Part shown: piece after piece, positions 1 to 7,978 of the stretch
How the letters are laid out: each line of letters starts with the position of its first letter
How positions within the stretch are numbered: position 1 is the stretch's first letter
Position numbers and translations under genes: made by a program
The notes under the pieces: generated by a model
What the model saw: the letters and a program-made list of their open reading frames with translations, nothing else
What the model was told of the DNA's origin: nothing
The model's database searches: none
NCBI RefSeq assembly: GCF_000419685.1
Contig: NZ_ATTM01000003.1
Location: 846-64,845, forward strand
Length of the DNA: 64,000 nt
From: Flavobacterium antarcticum DSM 19726
GTDB taxonomy: Bacteria > Bacteroidota > Bacteroidia > Flavobacteriales > Flavobacteriaceae
Direction of reading: 5' to 3'

Positions 1-3000
1 TAATGTATACGTAGTTTCTGTGGAAAGTAAAGGCGTATCAAAAGATGCATTTCCTGTTGCGTCTAAAGTGATGGTTGCATTTGCAGTTCCATTGTTATAT
101 GTCACAGTAGCGTTTGGCGTTCCGTTGAAGTTTAGGGTCGCTTTTGTTCCTTCGCAAATCGTAGTATTTACAGCAACCATTGTTGCCGTTGGTAATGCAT
201 TTACAGTTAAAACAGCACTTTGTCCTGTGATTGCGTCTGAACAAGGTGGCGTACTATTGCTTTGTACATTGGTTAACTCATAAGTATAAGAAGTTGTTGC
301 CGTTACCGTTTGAACGCCTGTTGGAATTGTAAAACTTCCTGAGGCAGGAATTTCAACTGTAGCTTGCGTTACACCGTCTTTAGTGTACGTCACCGTCGAT
401 CCTGGTGTTCCCGTGATTTCTAATCCTGTTGCTGTTCCTGAACAAATTACAGCATCGGTAAATTTAACGATGGAAGCCGTTGGCAAACCTACCGAAATTA
501 ATATCGATGCATTTAAATTTTCCACACAAGCCGGTGTTGTGGTTCCCGTAACATCTACTAAAGTAAAAGTGGTACTTACACCTAAAGCTGGAGTGTCAAA
601 ACTCCCATTTCCTGTTGCATCTAAAGTCACTGGATAAGTAGTCGTTCCATCACTAAATGTAACTAAAGCTCCAGGGGTTCCGCTGAATAATAAAGTAGTT
701 GAAGCATTGGTACAAATTGTAGTCGAAGTCGATACAAAACTAGCAGTAGGTTTTGGGTGAACGGTTAAAGTTGTTAAAGAAGGATTAGATGGCGAACCAT
801 TTATTGTTGCAATTACACTATAAACGTAATCACCAGCCGTTGTTGGAACGGAAACACCCGTTGGATTTTGGTCTGTAGAGAAAGGTACTCCATTAAAGCT
901 CCATTCATAAGTAGCTCCTGCTCCTGCATCTGTTGCAAATAAGTTGAAAGTCGGCGTCCCTACGCACACATTTCCAGAGTTAGAAGCTGTTGTTCCAACA
1001 CAAGAAACGACTTGTACTTGTTGCGAGTAAGAATACGGCGGACAATCTGCAGCGTTAATAGTATAGGTTATTGTATACGTATTTGCTAAACTATTGAACA
1101 AATCAATTCCACCTGTAGTTCCATTTATTGTTAATCCTGCCGGAGTCGCTGTATAATCACCTCCTGATGTTAACGCGACTGTCGTAGGTAAAAGATTGTT
1201 ATTCGAGTTGATACAAAAACCAGTCACTCCATCATTGTCATCTGGATACGAAAAAGTTCCAGAAGGTGCGGCAACTGGATATAACTTAAAGGACTTTATT
1301 GGATCACAAACTCCTCCAAAAAATTCGTTGAACATTTTCATCCATATTTCTTGACCACTTGAAGTAGCGGCAAAAGCTACTTTTTCCGCATCTGAAAGCG
1401 CTCCTGCTTCCGGATCTAGAGCTTGAGCAGCTTCTAGAGTAGTATAATAATAAGTAATAAATTCACTTTGATTGTAAGATGCCATCACGACTGGCTCGTT
1501 TACGGTTAAATTAAATAGAGTACAAGAAGTCAAATCATTTGCTTCTGCCATTAAAGGATAATCTCCTGGGGTGAACTCCACTACAATTTCATCCGATTGT
1601 GTACAACCATTACCGTATGAAAATATAACCGTATAGGTACCTGGTTCCGTGACTTGTAAACTATAACTCGTAGCACCAGGAATTAAAACACCGTCTTTCA
1701 ACCATGAGTAGGTTACTCCCGCTACTGGTCCCGTACCTGCTTGAATGGTTTGAGGAGTTCCTTCACAGAATGCACTACCATCCGTAAAATTCGTTTCATC
1801 AAGATGAATACCAGTTCCTGTAATTCTTGGACCACCGATGGTAAAACTTCCTGCTTCCAAGAATACAGCGCTATCAAAATTTGTATCTTGATGGTCAGCA
1901 ATTACTAATTTTATTCTATAAGAAGTCCCAGGAATAACAGTAGCAGCTGCAGTCATAGGGGTTGTCTGACCTATCATATTAATAGCTGAACTTGCAGGAC
2001 CAGCATTGGGACCTGTTCCGCTCGCATTATATCTGTCGAAAAATGCTGCATTTTCGCTACTACACCCGCCGTTGTACGCAGCATCACGAATGGTAACAAC
2101 CGAAACTCTTTCACCATCAGGATCAGCTGCAGTTACAGAACCAGGAACAACCGCTAAATTTTTAGGCACTCCCGTTGGATTACCATTTGAATCAAGTTTA
2201 GTCAAGATAAAAGCAAAAGTATCCCCAAAAGTACATTGGTACGTTCCATATTCATTAGAAGCAAATAAAAATTTAAAGCTGAATTTTTCTACAGTGGGTA
2301 TAAAATCAAATTGCACAAAAGAGCGGTCATTTGTATCCGAGTTCAGCCCATTAATAATATCCAAATCTGAATCACCTTGACCGTCACCTGAACCGGTGGT
2401 CCCTTGATCTGAGCCATTATATTTACCCTGCGTCTTACTTGCATCTCCCGAACGAATTATGACTCCTTCTTTAAATGGAAAATTTGAATTGTTTCTCTTA
2501 AACGCACCAAAGCCTTTTTTAGCAGCATCTGTAGTTCCAGATGAGGTAAAACCAGTTAATTGAACACATGGCTCATTGATTAACACCTCTTTAATAAGTT
2601 GTGTAATCGTATAAGATCCTTGAGGACCACTGTCAATAGTTACAAAATCAGGACGAGGCTGATCAGAATCATTCGAATTATTATTGTTGTAATTGTATTC
2701 TAAAGTAGTTGTATTAACGGTCACATTATTTATTAACGCACCTGTATAATTTGCTGGAACAGTAATAAATACGCTGTATGTAATTGTAACTCCAACAGGA
2801 AGTACAGGAATTGTTTCTGTCATCGCACCTGTTCCCTGAAGACCTGTACTGCTGGACCACGTCATTTGCGAAGCATTAAGACCCGCGGGAATCGGGTTAT
2901 TTACGACCACATTATCTGCACTATTTGGACCTAAGTTTTTGACTGTTATGATGTATTCAACAGTCTCATTAATTAAATATTCTGTCTGGTTATTAGTCAT

Positions 3001-3087
3001 CGTACTAACTATATCAGCAGAGGGAACCTGTGCAAAACTTATGTAAGAAGTTATTAAAAAGACAAATAAAAGTAGCTGTTTTTTCAT
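1..3087 (-). CDS. Choice-of-anchor L domain surface protein, 3' end outside the window
   Basis: Large secreted or surface protein of which only the N-terminal ~1029 residues are visible. It opens with a signal peptide (MKKQLLLFVFLITSYISFAQ), then a DUF11-like repeat (about residues 22-130, with NxTEYxxNExVxYxITVKNLGP character). A choice-of-anchor L domain follows (about 165-430), recognised by FPFKEGVIIRSGD and by FKFLFASNEY followed by FGDTFAFIL. After it comes a string of Ig/PKD-like modules with repeated TYSW, CxGT and YTKDG patterns. Family members are normally exported by the type IX secretion system through a C-terminal sorting domain, which would lie beyond base 1. The start is the ATG before the signal peptide. 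Role in adhesion or gliding is inference. Confidence 0.88.
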   Translation of the reverse strand, partial: MKKQLLLFVFLITSYISFAQVPSADIVSTMTNNQTEYLINETVEYIITVKNLGPNSADNVVVNNPIPAGLNASQMTWSSSTGLQGTGAMTETIPVLPVGVTITYSVFITVPANYTGALINNVTVNTTTLEYNYNNNNSNDSDQPRPDFVTIDSGPQGSYTITQLIKEVLINEPCVQLTGFTSSGTTDAAKKGFGAFKRNNSNFPFKEGVIIRSGDASKTQGKYNGSDQGTTGSGDGQGDSDLDIINGLNSDTNDRSFVQFDFIPTVEKFSFKFLFASNEYGTYQCTFGDTFAFILTKLDSNGNPTGVPKNLAVVPGSVTAADPDGERVSVVTIRDAAYNGGCSSENAAFFDRYNASGTGPNAGPASSAINMIGQTTPMTAAATVIPGTSYRIKLVIADHQDTNFDSAVFLEAGSFTIGGPRITGTGIHLDETNFTDGSAFCEGTPQTIQAGTGPVAGVTYSWLKDGVLIPGATSYSLQVTEPGTYTVIFSYGNGCTQSDEIVVEFTPGDYPLMAEANDLTSCTLFNLTVNEPVVMASYNQSEFITYYYTTLEAAQALDPEAGALSDAEKVAFAATSSGQEIWMKMFNEFFGGVCDPIKSFKLYPVAAPSGTFSYPDDNDGVTGFCINSNNNLLPTTVALTSGGDYTATPAGLTINGTTGGIDLFNSLANTYTITYTINAADCPPYSYSQQVQVVSCVGTTASNSGNVCVGTPTFNLFATDAGAGATYEWSFNGVPFSTDQNPTGVSVPTTAGDYVYSVIATINGSPSNPSLTTLTVHPKPTASFVSTSTTICTNASTTLLFSGTPGALVTFSDGTTTYPVTLDATGNGSFDTPALGVSTTFTLVDVTGTTTPACVENLNASILISVGLPTASIVKFTDAVICSGTATGLEITGTPGSTVTYTKDGVTQATVEIPASGSFTIPTGVQTVTATTSYTYELTNVQSNSTPPCSDAITGQSAVLTVNALPTATMVAVNTTICEGTKATLNFNGTPNATVTYNNGTANATITLDATGNASFDTPLLSTETTYTL

Positions 3088-3160
3088 GGAATGCTCAATT
3101 TAACAGAAAATTATTATTATTTATATACATTATTCAAATGTTAATTAATGTATTAAAATC

Positions 3161-3168
3161 CAAATATA
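3161..3168 (-). promoter_or_regulatory. Candidate -7 element of the surface protein gene
   Basis: TATATTTG on the minus strand matches the Bacteroidota -7 consensus TAnnTTTG. It would give a leader of roughly 70 bases before the ATG at 3087. No convincing -33 element was seen. Confidence 0.4.
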
Positions 3169-3192
3169 ATATTTCATACAAGATATCTTTGT

Positions 3193-3200
3193 TAAATTTG
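3193..3200 (+). promoter_or_regulatory. Candidate -7 element of the NifU-family gene
   Basis: TAAATTTG matches TAnnTTTG 18 bases before the ATG at 3218. A second match, TATCTTTG, ends at 3191. No clear -33 box was found, so which one is used is not decided. Confidence 0.4.
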
Positions 3201-3217
3201 CAAAAAATACAAATCTC

Positions 3218-4117
3218 ATGATAAATGTTATAATAAGAGAAACGCAAAATCCCGCTATATTAAAATTCGAATTTCCTGACTTCATTGCCAACCATGTAAG
3301 TTACGAATTTAAAAATATTGACGAGGCTTCTGCTTCTCCACTTGCACAAAAATTATTTCACCTTCCTTTCGTAAAAGCCGTGTATATCTCAGGAAATTTC
3401 ATCGCAATTGAACGTTACAATATCGTTGAATGGGACGATGTCCAGGATGCTGTTGCCGAACAAATCAACGAATTCGTGAACGCGGGCGGAAAAGTGTTGA
3501 ACGCACCAGAACAAGCTTCGCAAAAAATGCCAGCAACCGTTTACGGTGAAACGACTCCAAATCCAAGTGTGTTGAAATTTGTGGTAAGTCGTGGTTTGAC
3601 TAAAACGGCTTTGGAATTTAAAAGTATTGACGACACGGCGGCTTCTCCATTAGCAAAGGAATTATTCAAATTTCCTTTTGTGAAAGAAGTTTTCATCGAC
3701 GAAAATTACGTTTCCGTAACGAAATACGACATCAGCGATTGGTCGGAAATTACACTGGAATTGCGAACATTCATCAAAGAATTCATCGAAAATGGTGGGA
3801 CTGCAATTGACGAAAGCAAAATTATAAGTCATCCAAAAGTAGAAAAGCAGAAAATTGAAAATTTCGACAACCTTGATACTACTTCACAAAAAATCATCAA
3901 CATTTTGGAAGAATATGTAAAACCGGCAGTTGCTGCAGATGGTGGAAATATTCTTTTTGACTCGTACGACCCAGTTGAAAAACGCGTAAAAGTGGTTCTT
4001 CAAGGCGCTTGTAACGGTTGCCCTTCATCGACATTCACCTTAAAAAGTGGAATCGAAAATATGTTGAAAGACATGTTGAAAGACGAAGATATTAAAGTAG
4101 AAGCATTGAACGGATAA
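3218..4117 (+). CDS. NifU family Fe-S scaffold protein with duplicated N-terminal domain
   Basis: Predicted Fe-S cluster scaffold or carrier of the Nfu type, 299 residues, cytoplasmic. Two successive Nfu_N-like domains are visible: about residues 8-92 (NPAILKFEF ... SPLAQKLF ... FVKAVYI) and about 112-195 (NPSVLKFVV ... SPLAKELF ... FVKEVFI). A C-terminal NifU domain follows (about 222-297) with the cluster-binding CxxC in GACNGCPSS. Family members usually carry a single N-terminal domain, so the internal duplication is a feature of this protein or lineage. It is monocistronic, with a strong terminator 25 bases downstream. The fold and metal site are well supported; the client proteins cannot be read from the sequence. 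Confidence 0.93.
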   Translation: MINVIIRETQNPAILKFEFPDFIANHVSYEFKNIDEASASPLAQKLFHLPFVKAVYISGNFIAIERYNIVEWDDVQDAVAEQINEFVNAGGKVLNAPEQASQKMPATVYGETTPNPSVLKFVVSRGLTKTALEFKSIDDTAASPLAKELFKFPFVKEVFIDENYVSVTKYDISDWSEITLELRTFIKEFIENGGTAIDESKIISHPKVEKQKIENFDNLDTTSQKIINILEEYVKPAVAADGGNILFDSYDPVEKRVKVVLQGACNGCPSSTFTLKSGIENMLKDMLKDEDIKVEALNG

Positions 4118-4141
4118 ATTCTGTTTTAGTTTAAAAAGATA

Positions 4142-4170
4142 AAGCACTCGTTTCGGCGGGTGCTTTTTTT
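4142..4170 (+). terminator. Rho-independent terminator of the NifU-family gene
   Basis: A 9-bp stem (AAGCACTCG paired with CGGGTGCTT, one T-G pair) with a 6-base loop runs into seven T residues. Confidence 0.85.
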
Positions 4171-4270
4171 GTGGAATTTCAGCAACTAATCTTACTGCCA
4201 TACTATATTTTTCAAGCCAAATATTTAATTCCCGTCAACTACAAAACCTTAAAGGTTATTTTTTCAAAAA

Positions 4271-4543
4271 TTAATAATGACCTAATGCAGCAATCACAAC
4301 AACGAGTTCTTCGGGTTCTTCAAAGATTTCATAAATGAGTCGGTCTTTTTTATTGAGACGCCGACTCCATAAACCGGAAAGGGAATGCTTTAAAAGTTCA
4401 GGATTACCAATTCCGATGGTGGGATTTTTTTCTAATTCTTCTAAAATCTTCTTCAACTTCTTTATCGTCTTTTTATCTCCAGAATGTACAATTTTCTGAA
4501 TATGCGATTCGGCTAGCTTCTGAATTATTACAGTATACTTCAT
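4271..4543 (-). CDS. Txe/YoeB family addiction module toxin
   Basis: Predicted ribosome-dependent mRNA endonuclease of the RelE/YoeB fold, 90 residues. The family signature is clear: GNPELLKHSLSGLWSRRLN, then the RLIYEI strand and the C-terminal ALGHY, where the His-Tyr end carries catalytic residues in YoeB. Its ATG overlaps the stop of the upstream antitoxin in an ATGA arrangement, the usual coupling in type II modules. In this family the antitoxin sequesters the toxin and together they repress the promoter. The length is typical and nothing suggests inactivation. Confidence 0.93.
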   Translation of the reverse strand: MKYTVIIQKLAESHIQKIVHSGDKKTIKKLKKILEELEKNPTIGIGNPELLKHSLSGLWSRRLNKKDRLIYEIFEEPEELVVVIAALGHY

Positions 4544-4749
4544 AAACTTCCAAATAATTCATTTTTATATTCTTCCGTTACGATTCTACCGTCTTTTTGT
4601 TTTCGTGCCTCCAAAACCATTTTTACAAATTCTGGGTCATACGTTTCCTCTTTCGGTTTCTTAACTTCAAAAGGAATATCAAAAGCTTTTAGAATCTCTA
4701 GTAAGGCTTTCTTTTTCTTGGGTTCTGCTTGAATGATAATTGTGTCCAT
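4540..4749 (-). CDS. Antitoxin of the YoeB-type module
   Basis: Small acidic-tailed protein of 69 residues directly upstream of, and overlapping by 4 bases, the YoeB-like toxin. The N-terminus (MDTIIIQAEPKKKKALLEIL) predicts a beta strand and helix used for dimerisation or DNA binding. The C-terminal part (DPEFVKMVLEARKQKDGRIV) resembles the toxin-wrapping region of Bacteroidota YoeB partners. I chose the inner ATG at 4749 because the in-frame extension to 4791 runs through the likely promoter (TATATTTG at 4771-4764). Assignment rests mostly on position and partner. Confidence 0.85.
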   Translation of the reverse strand: MDTIIIQAEPKKKKALLEILKAFDIPFEVKKPKEETYDPEFVKMVLEARKQKDGRIVTEEYKNELFGSL

Positions 4750-4763
4750 AACTGTAAAATTTA

Positions 4764-4771
4764 CACAAATA
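4764..4771 (-). promoter_or_regulatory. Candidate -7 element of the YoeB toxin-antitoxin operon
   Basis: TATATTTG on the minus strand, matching TAnnTTTG, about 15 bases upstream of the antitoxin ATG. This would give a very short leader, and autoregulation by the module at this point is plausible. Confidence 0.45.
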
Positions 4772-4990
4772 TACGTCTTTTTTGAAAACAATAAAAGCTT
4801 TAGAATTTATCCTTAACTGCCTTTCATTAAAGCCCATATCTGTAGCCTAATAGTCGAAAAAGTGGAGTGCTGATTCTGAATTTTCTTTTTGAAATTGAAT
4901 TTAAAATTGCCTTCCCGTTCACATTTTGTAACTTTATGCCACTTAAATTAATTAAACCTTGTACGGCTTTCGCCAAATCAAACTTATATA

Positions 4991-7000
4991 ATGAACGAAC
5001 TCTCCATAGAATCCAGTCCTTACCTACTCCAACACGCTGAAAATCCTGTGCATTGGAAAGCTTGGAACCAAAAAACAATTACAGACGCTTTAAATAAAGA
5101 ACAACTTATTATCGTCAGTATTGGTTATTCGGCTTGTCATTGGTGCCACGTGATGGAACACGAAACATTTGAAAATGACGACGCGGCAAAAACCATGAAC
5201 GCTCATTTCACTTCGATAAAAGTTGACCGAGAAGAACGTCCCGATATTGATGCAGTTTATATGAAAGCCGTTCAAATTATGACCCAAAAAGGAGGCTGGC
5301 CACTCAACGTAGTTTGCCTTCCCGACGGTCGACCAATTTGGGGCGGCACTTATTTTAAGTTGGACGAATGGATCGACACTTTGGAACAATTACAAAAATT
5401 ATACGATTCAAAACCCGAAAAATTATTGGAATATGCTGATAAACTGCAAGAAGCCATTTCTTCCCTTCAGCATCTTCCCAACGAAAAAACAGAAACGCCA
5501 ACTGAAATTCTATTACAAGAATTAGTGGCCAAATGGACGAAAAGTTTCGACCACGATTTTGGCGGAATGGCACGAGCTCCAAAATTCATGATGCCGAATA
5601 ATTACGATTTTTTACAGCGTTACGGTTTTCAAAACAAAGACGAAGAATTACTGAAATTCGTTGATTTGACTTTGACCAAAATGGCGTATGGCGGATTATT
5701 TGATACTATTGAAGGTGGATTTTCGCGTTATTCAGTCGATATGAAATGGCATGTTCCGCATTTCGAAAAGATGTTGTACGACAACGGTCAATTGCTTTCG
5801 CTTTATGCAAATGCTTATAAAAGAACTAAAAATCCTTTGTATCAAGAAGTTATTGAGAAAACCATTTCTTTTCTGCAAACCAATTTAGACAACAAAGAAG
5901 GTGGATTCTATTCTGCTTTAGACGCCGATAGTTTGACCGAAAATCAGGTTTTAGAAGAAGGTGCTTTTTACGTTTGGAGGAAAAGCGAATTGCAATCTTT
6001 AATAAAGGATGATTTTGAATTGTTCAGTACGGTTTTCAACATTAATCAATTTGGACATTGGGAACATGGCAATTATGTGTTGATTCAGAGCGAATCTTTG
6101 GAGGAAATTGCAAAATCGTTCGCGATTTCCACTTCTGAATTACATCAAAAGAAAAAAGCTTGGGAACAAATTCTATTTGGCGAACGCCAAAAAAGAAGTT
6201 CGCCACGATTGGACGATAAATGCCTGACTTCTTGGAACGCACTCACAATTACCGGACTTGCTGAAAGTTATAAAGCGCTGCAAAATCCAATATATCTTGA
6301 ATTGGCACTTAAAAACGGACAATTTATTGCTGAAAAATTATGGTCTCCTGAAGGAAATTTATTCCGAAGTTACAAAAATAGAAAAGCCACAATTAATGGT
6401 TTTTTAGAAGATTATGCGTGTGTGATTCAGAGTTTTATCGCTTTATATGAAATCACTTTGGACGAAAAATGGCTGAATGACGCAAAACAATTGACGGATT
6501 ATAGTTTGGAACATTTTTACGAACCTGAACAGCAGTTATTCAATTATACTTCTAATTTAGATTCGGCTTTAATTTCAAAACATTACGACATTGAAGACAA
6601 TGTGATTGCAAGTTCCAACTCGATGATGGCGAAAAATTTACGGTCTTTAGCACTCCATTTTTCAAACTCCTTTTATGAAAAAACTGCACAAGAAATGCTT
6701 GATAAAATTCTGCCAAATATAGATTATCCATCGGCATTCTCCAATTGGCTTGACCTCGCATTAGACTTTGGAGAATCGAAAGAATTAGCGATTATTGGTA
6801 CAAATGCGTTGAACGAAGTACAAAAATTAAATTCGCATTATTTACCCAATATTTTAATTGCAGGAAGTACAAAAAATAGTTCACTTTCTTTATTGGCGAA
6901 TCGTTTTCAACAAGAAAAAACCTTGTTCTATTTGTGTGAAAATAAATCGTGTCAAGCACCGACCGATAATTTGGAAAGTGTTCTAAAATCAATACTTTAA
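4991..7000 (+). CDS. Thioredoxin domain-containing protein, DUF255/YyaL family
   Basis: 669-residue cytoplasmic protein of the YyaL/spermatogenesis-associated protein 20 type. The N-terminal thioredoxin-like DUF255 domain (about residues 1-165) starts with NPVHWKAWN and carries the family CxxC-type motif in YSACHWCHVMEHETFE, followed by KVDREERPDID and GGWPLNVV. The remainder (about 180-660) is an alpha/alpha-barrel resembling N-acylglucosamine 2-epimerase or glycosidase folds, with GGFYSALDADS and LTSWNALTITGL. The length is normal for the family. The substrate is unknown; a redox or sugar-related role would be inference. It stands alone between a divergent TA module and the mscS-type gene. 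Confidence 0.92.
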   Translation: MNELSIESSPYLLQHAENPVHWKAWNQKTITDALNKEQLIIVSIGYSACHWCHVMEHETFENDDAAKTMNAHFTSIKVDREERPDIDAVYMKAVQIMTQKGGWPLNVVCLPDGRPIWGGTYFKLDEWIDTLEQLQKLYDSKPEKLLEYADKLQEAISSLQHLPNEKTETPTEILLQELVAKWTKSFDHDFGGMARAPKFMMPNNYDFLQRYGFQNKDEELLKFVDLTLTKMAYGGLFDTIEGGFSRYSVDMKWHVPHFEKMLYDNGQLLSLYANAYKRTKNPLYQEVIEKTISFLQTNLDNKEGGFYSALDADSLTENQVLEEGAFYVWRKSELQSLIKDDFELFSTVFNINQFGHWEHGNYVLIQSESLEEIAKSFAISTSELHQKKKAWEQILFGERQKRSSPRLDDKCLTSWNALTITGLAESYKALQNPIYLELALKNGQFIAEKLWSPEGNLFRSYKNRKATINGFLEDYACVIQSFIALYEITLDEKWLNDAKQLTDYSLEHFYEPEQQLFNYTSNLDSALISKHYDIEDNVIASSNSMMAKNLRSLALHFSNSFYEKTAQEMLDKILPNIDYPSAFSNWLDLALDFGESKELAIIGTNALNEVQKLNSHYLPNILIAGSTKNSSLSLLANRFQQEKTLFYLCENKSCQAPTDNLESVLKSIL

Positions 7001-7034
7001 CTTCATTTTAAATATAAAAGTGAGTCAATTTAAG

Positions 7035-7042
7035 TAGTTTTG
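7035..7042 (+). promoter_or_regulatory. Candidate -7 element of the MscS-family gene
   Basis: TAGTTTTG matches TAnnTTTG, 38 bases before the ATG at 7081. No clear -33 element. Confidence 0.4.
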
Positions 7043-7080
7043 CACCAAATCTATTCAAAAACAACAATTTATACTTTTTA

Positions 7081-7935
7081 ATGAATCCATTTTTAGCCAT
7101 TAGTTTCGCACCAAAAGATATACAAATGTATGTAGAGCAGTTTATCAGTTCTCTTGTACACTACCTTCCTAGTTTGATTTCCGCTTTTATATTATTATTC
7201 CTTGGATTATATACCATTCGACTTATCAATCGCCTTATTCGGCGAAATATGGTAAAGCGGGAGTATGACCCCACATTAAGTAAATTTCTTGCTGATATTT
7301 TACTTTGGACAATGCGAATTGTGCTTTTCGTTGCTGTAATTGGTCAGTTGGGAATTGGCACTTCCTCATTCGTTGCTATTTTAGGAGCGATGGGTTTAGC
7401 AATTGGTTTATCGCTTCAAGGTTCGCTTTCTAACTTTGCCGGCGGAATGTTGATTATTATGTTCAAACCTTTTAAGTTGGGAGATTTCATTGAAGCACAA
7501 GGCGTTATGGGAACCGTTACTGAAATTCAAATTTTCGTAACGAAATTAACAAGCACTAATAATCAAATAATTTTTGTACCAAATGGCTCGTTGTCAAATG
7601 GCAACATAACCAACTATTCTTCGGCAGGAACGCGTCGAGCAAATATCGAATTTACGGTTTCCTACGATAGTGATTTAAAAAGAGTAAAAGAAATTTTACA
7701 TTCTATTTTAGAAAAAGATTCGCGGATTTTAGAAGAGCCAAAACCCGGAGTTGTCGTAACCGGTTTAGTGGATAACGGAGTCCGAATGGCGATACGACCT
7801 TGGGCTACGAATGAAGATTTTTGGAGTATGTATTCTGATGTTCTACAAAATATGAAAGAGCAATTAGATGAAGAAGGTCTAGAAATACAGCCTTTTGTGA
7901 AAGAAGCGAATGTGCAACAAATAACCAAAAACTAA
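7081..7935 (+). CDS. MscS-type mechanosensitive ion channel
   Basis: Small-conductance mechanosensitive channel that releases solutes on hypo-osmotic shock, in the inner membrane, 284 residues. Three hydrophobic segments lie at about 25-47, 72-92 and 97-122. The pore helix TM3 shows the glycine/alanine packing of MscS in ILGAMGLAIGLSLQGSLSNF, followed by FAGGMLIIMFKPFKLGDFIE. The C-terminal cytoplasmic beta and alpha/beta domain spans about 130-275 and includes the family's IFVPNGSLSNGNITNYS. The length matches the minimal E. coli MscS type. It converges with the M3 peptidase gene across a shared terminator hairpin. Confidence 0.95.
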   Translation: MNPFLAISFAPKDIQMYVEQFISSLVHYLPSLISAFILLFLGLYTIRLINRLIRRNMVKREYDPTLSKFLADILLWTMRIVLFVAVIGQLGIGTSSFVAILGAMGLAIGLSLQGSLSNFAGGMLIIMFKPFKLGDFIEAQGVMGTVTEIQIFVTKLTSTNNQIIFVPNGSLSNGNITNYSSAGTRRANIEFTVSYDSDLKRVKEILHSILEKDSRILEEPKPGVVVTGLVDNGVRMAIRPWATNEDFWSMYSDVLQNMKEQLDEEGLEIQPFVKEANVQQITKN

Positions 7936-7937
7936 AT

Positions 7938-7978
7938 AAAAAATCCCATTTTGAATTGTCAAAATGGGATTTTCTTTT
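7938..7978. terminator. Bidirectional terminator between the MscS and M3 peptidase genes
   Basis: Inverted repeat AAATCCCATTTTG / CAAAATGGGATTT with a 6-7 base loop, flanked by A-rich sequence on the left and T-rich sequence on the right. It can serve both convergent genes. Confidence 0.85.

Noticed and set aside
20..2380. Plus-strand open frames inside the surface protein gene (for example 20-283, 383-637, 2006-2380)
   Set aside because: They are antisense shadows of the repetitive minus-strand gene, with no start signals or family features.
4750..4791. Longer antitoxin start at 4791
   Set aside because: The extension overlaps the probable -7 element and adds residues not expected for such antitoxins.
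4827..5078. Minus-strand frame overlapping the DUF255 start
   Set aside because: Mostly antisense to, or upstream of, a clear gene; no recognisable protein features.
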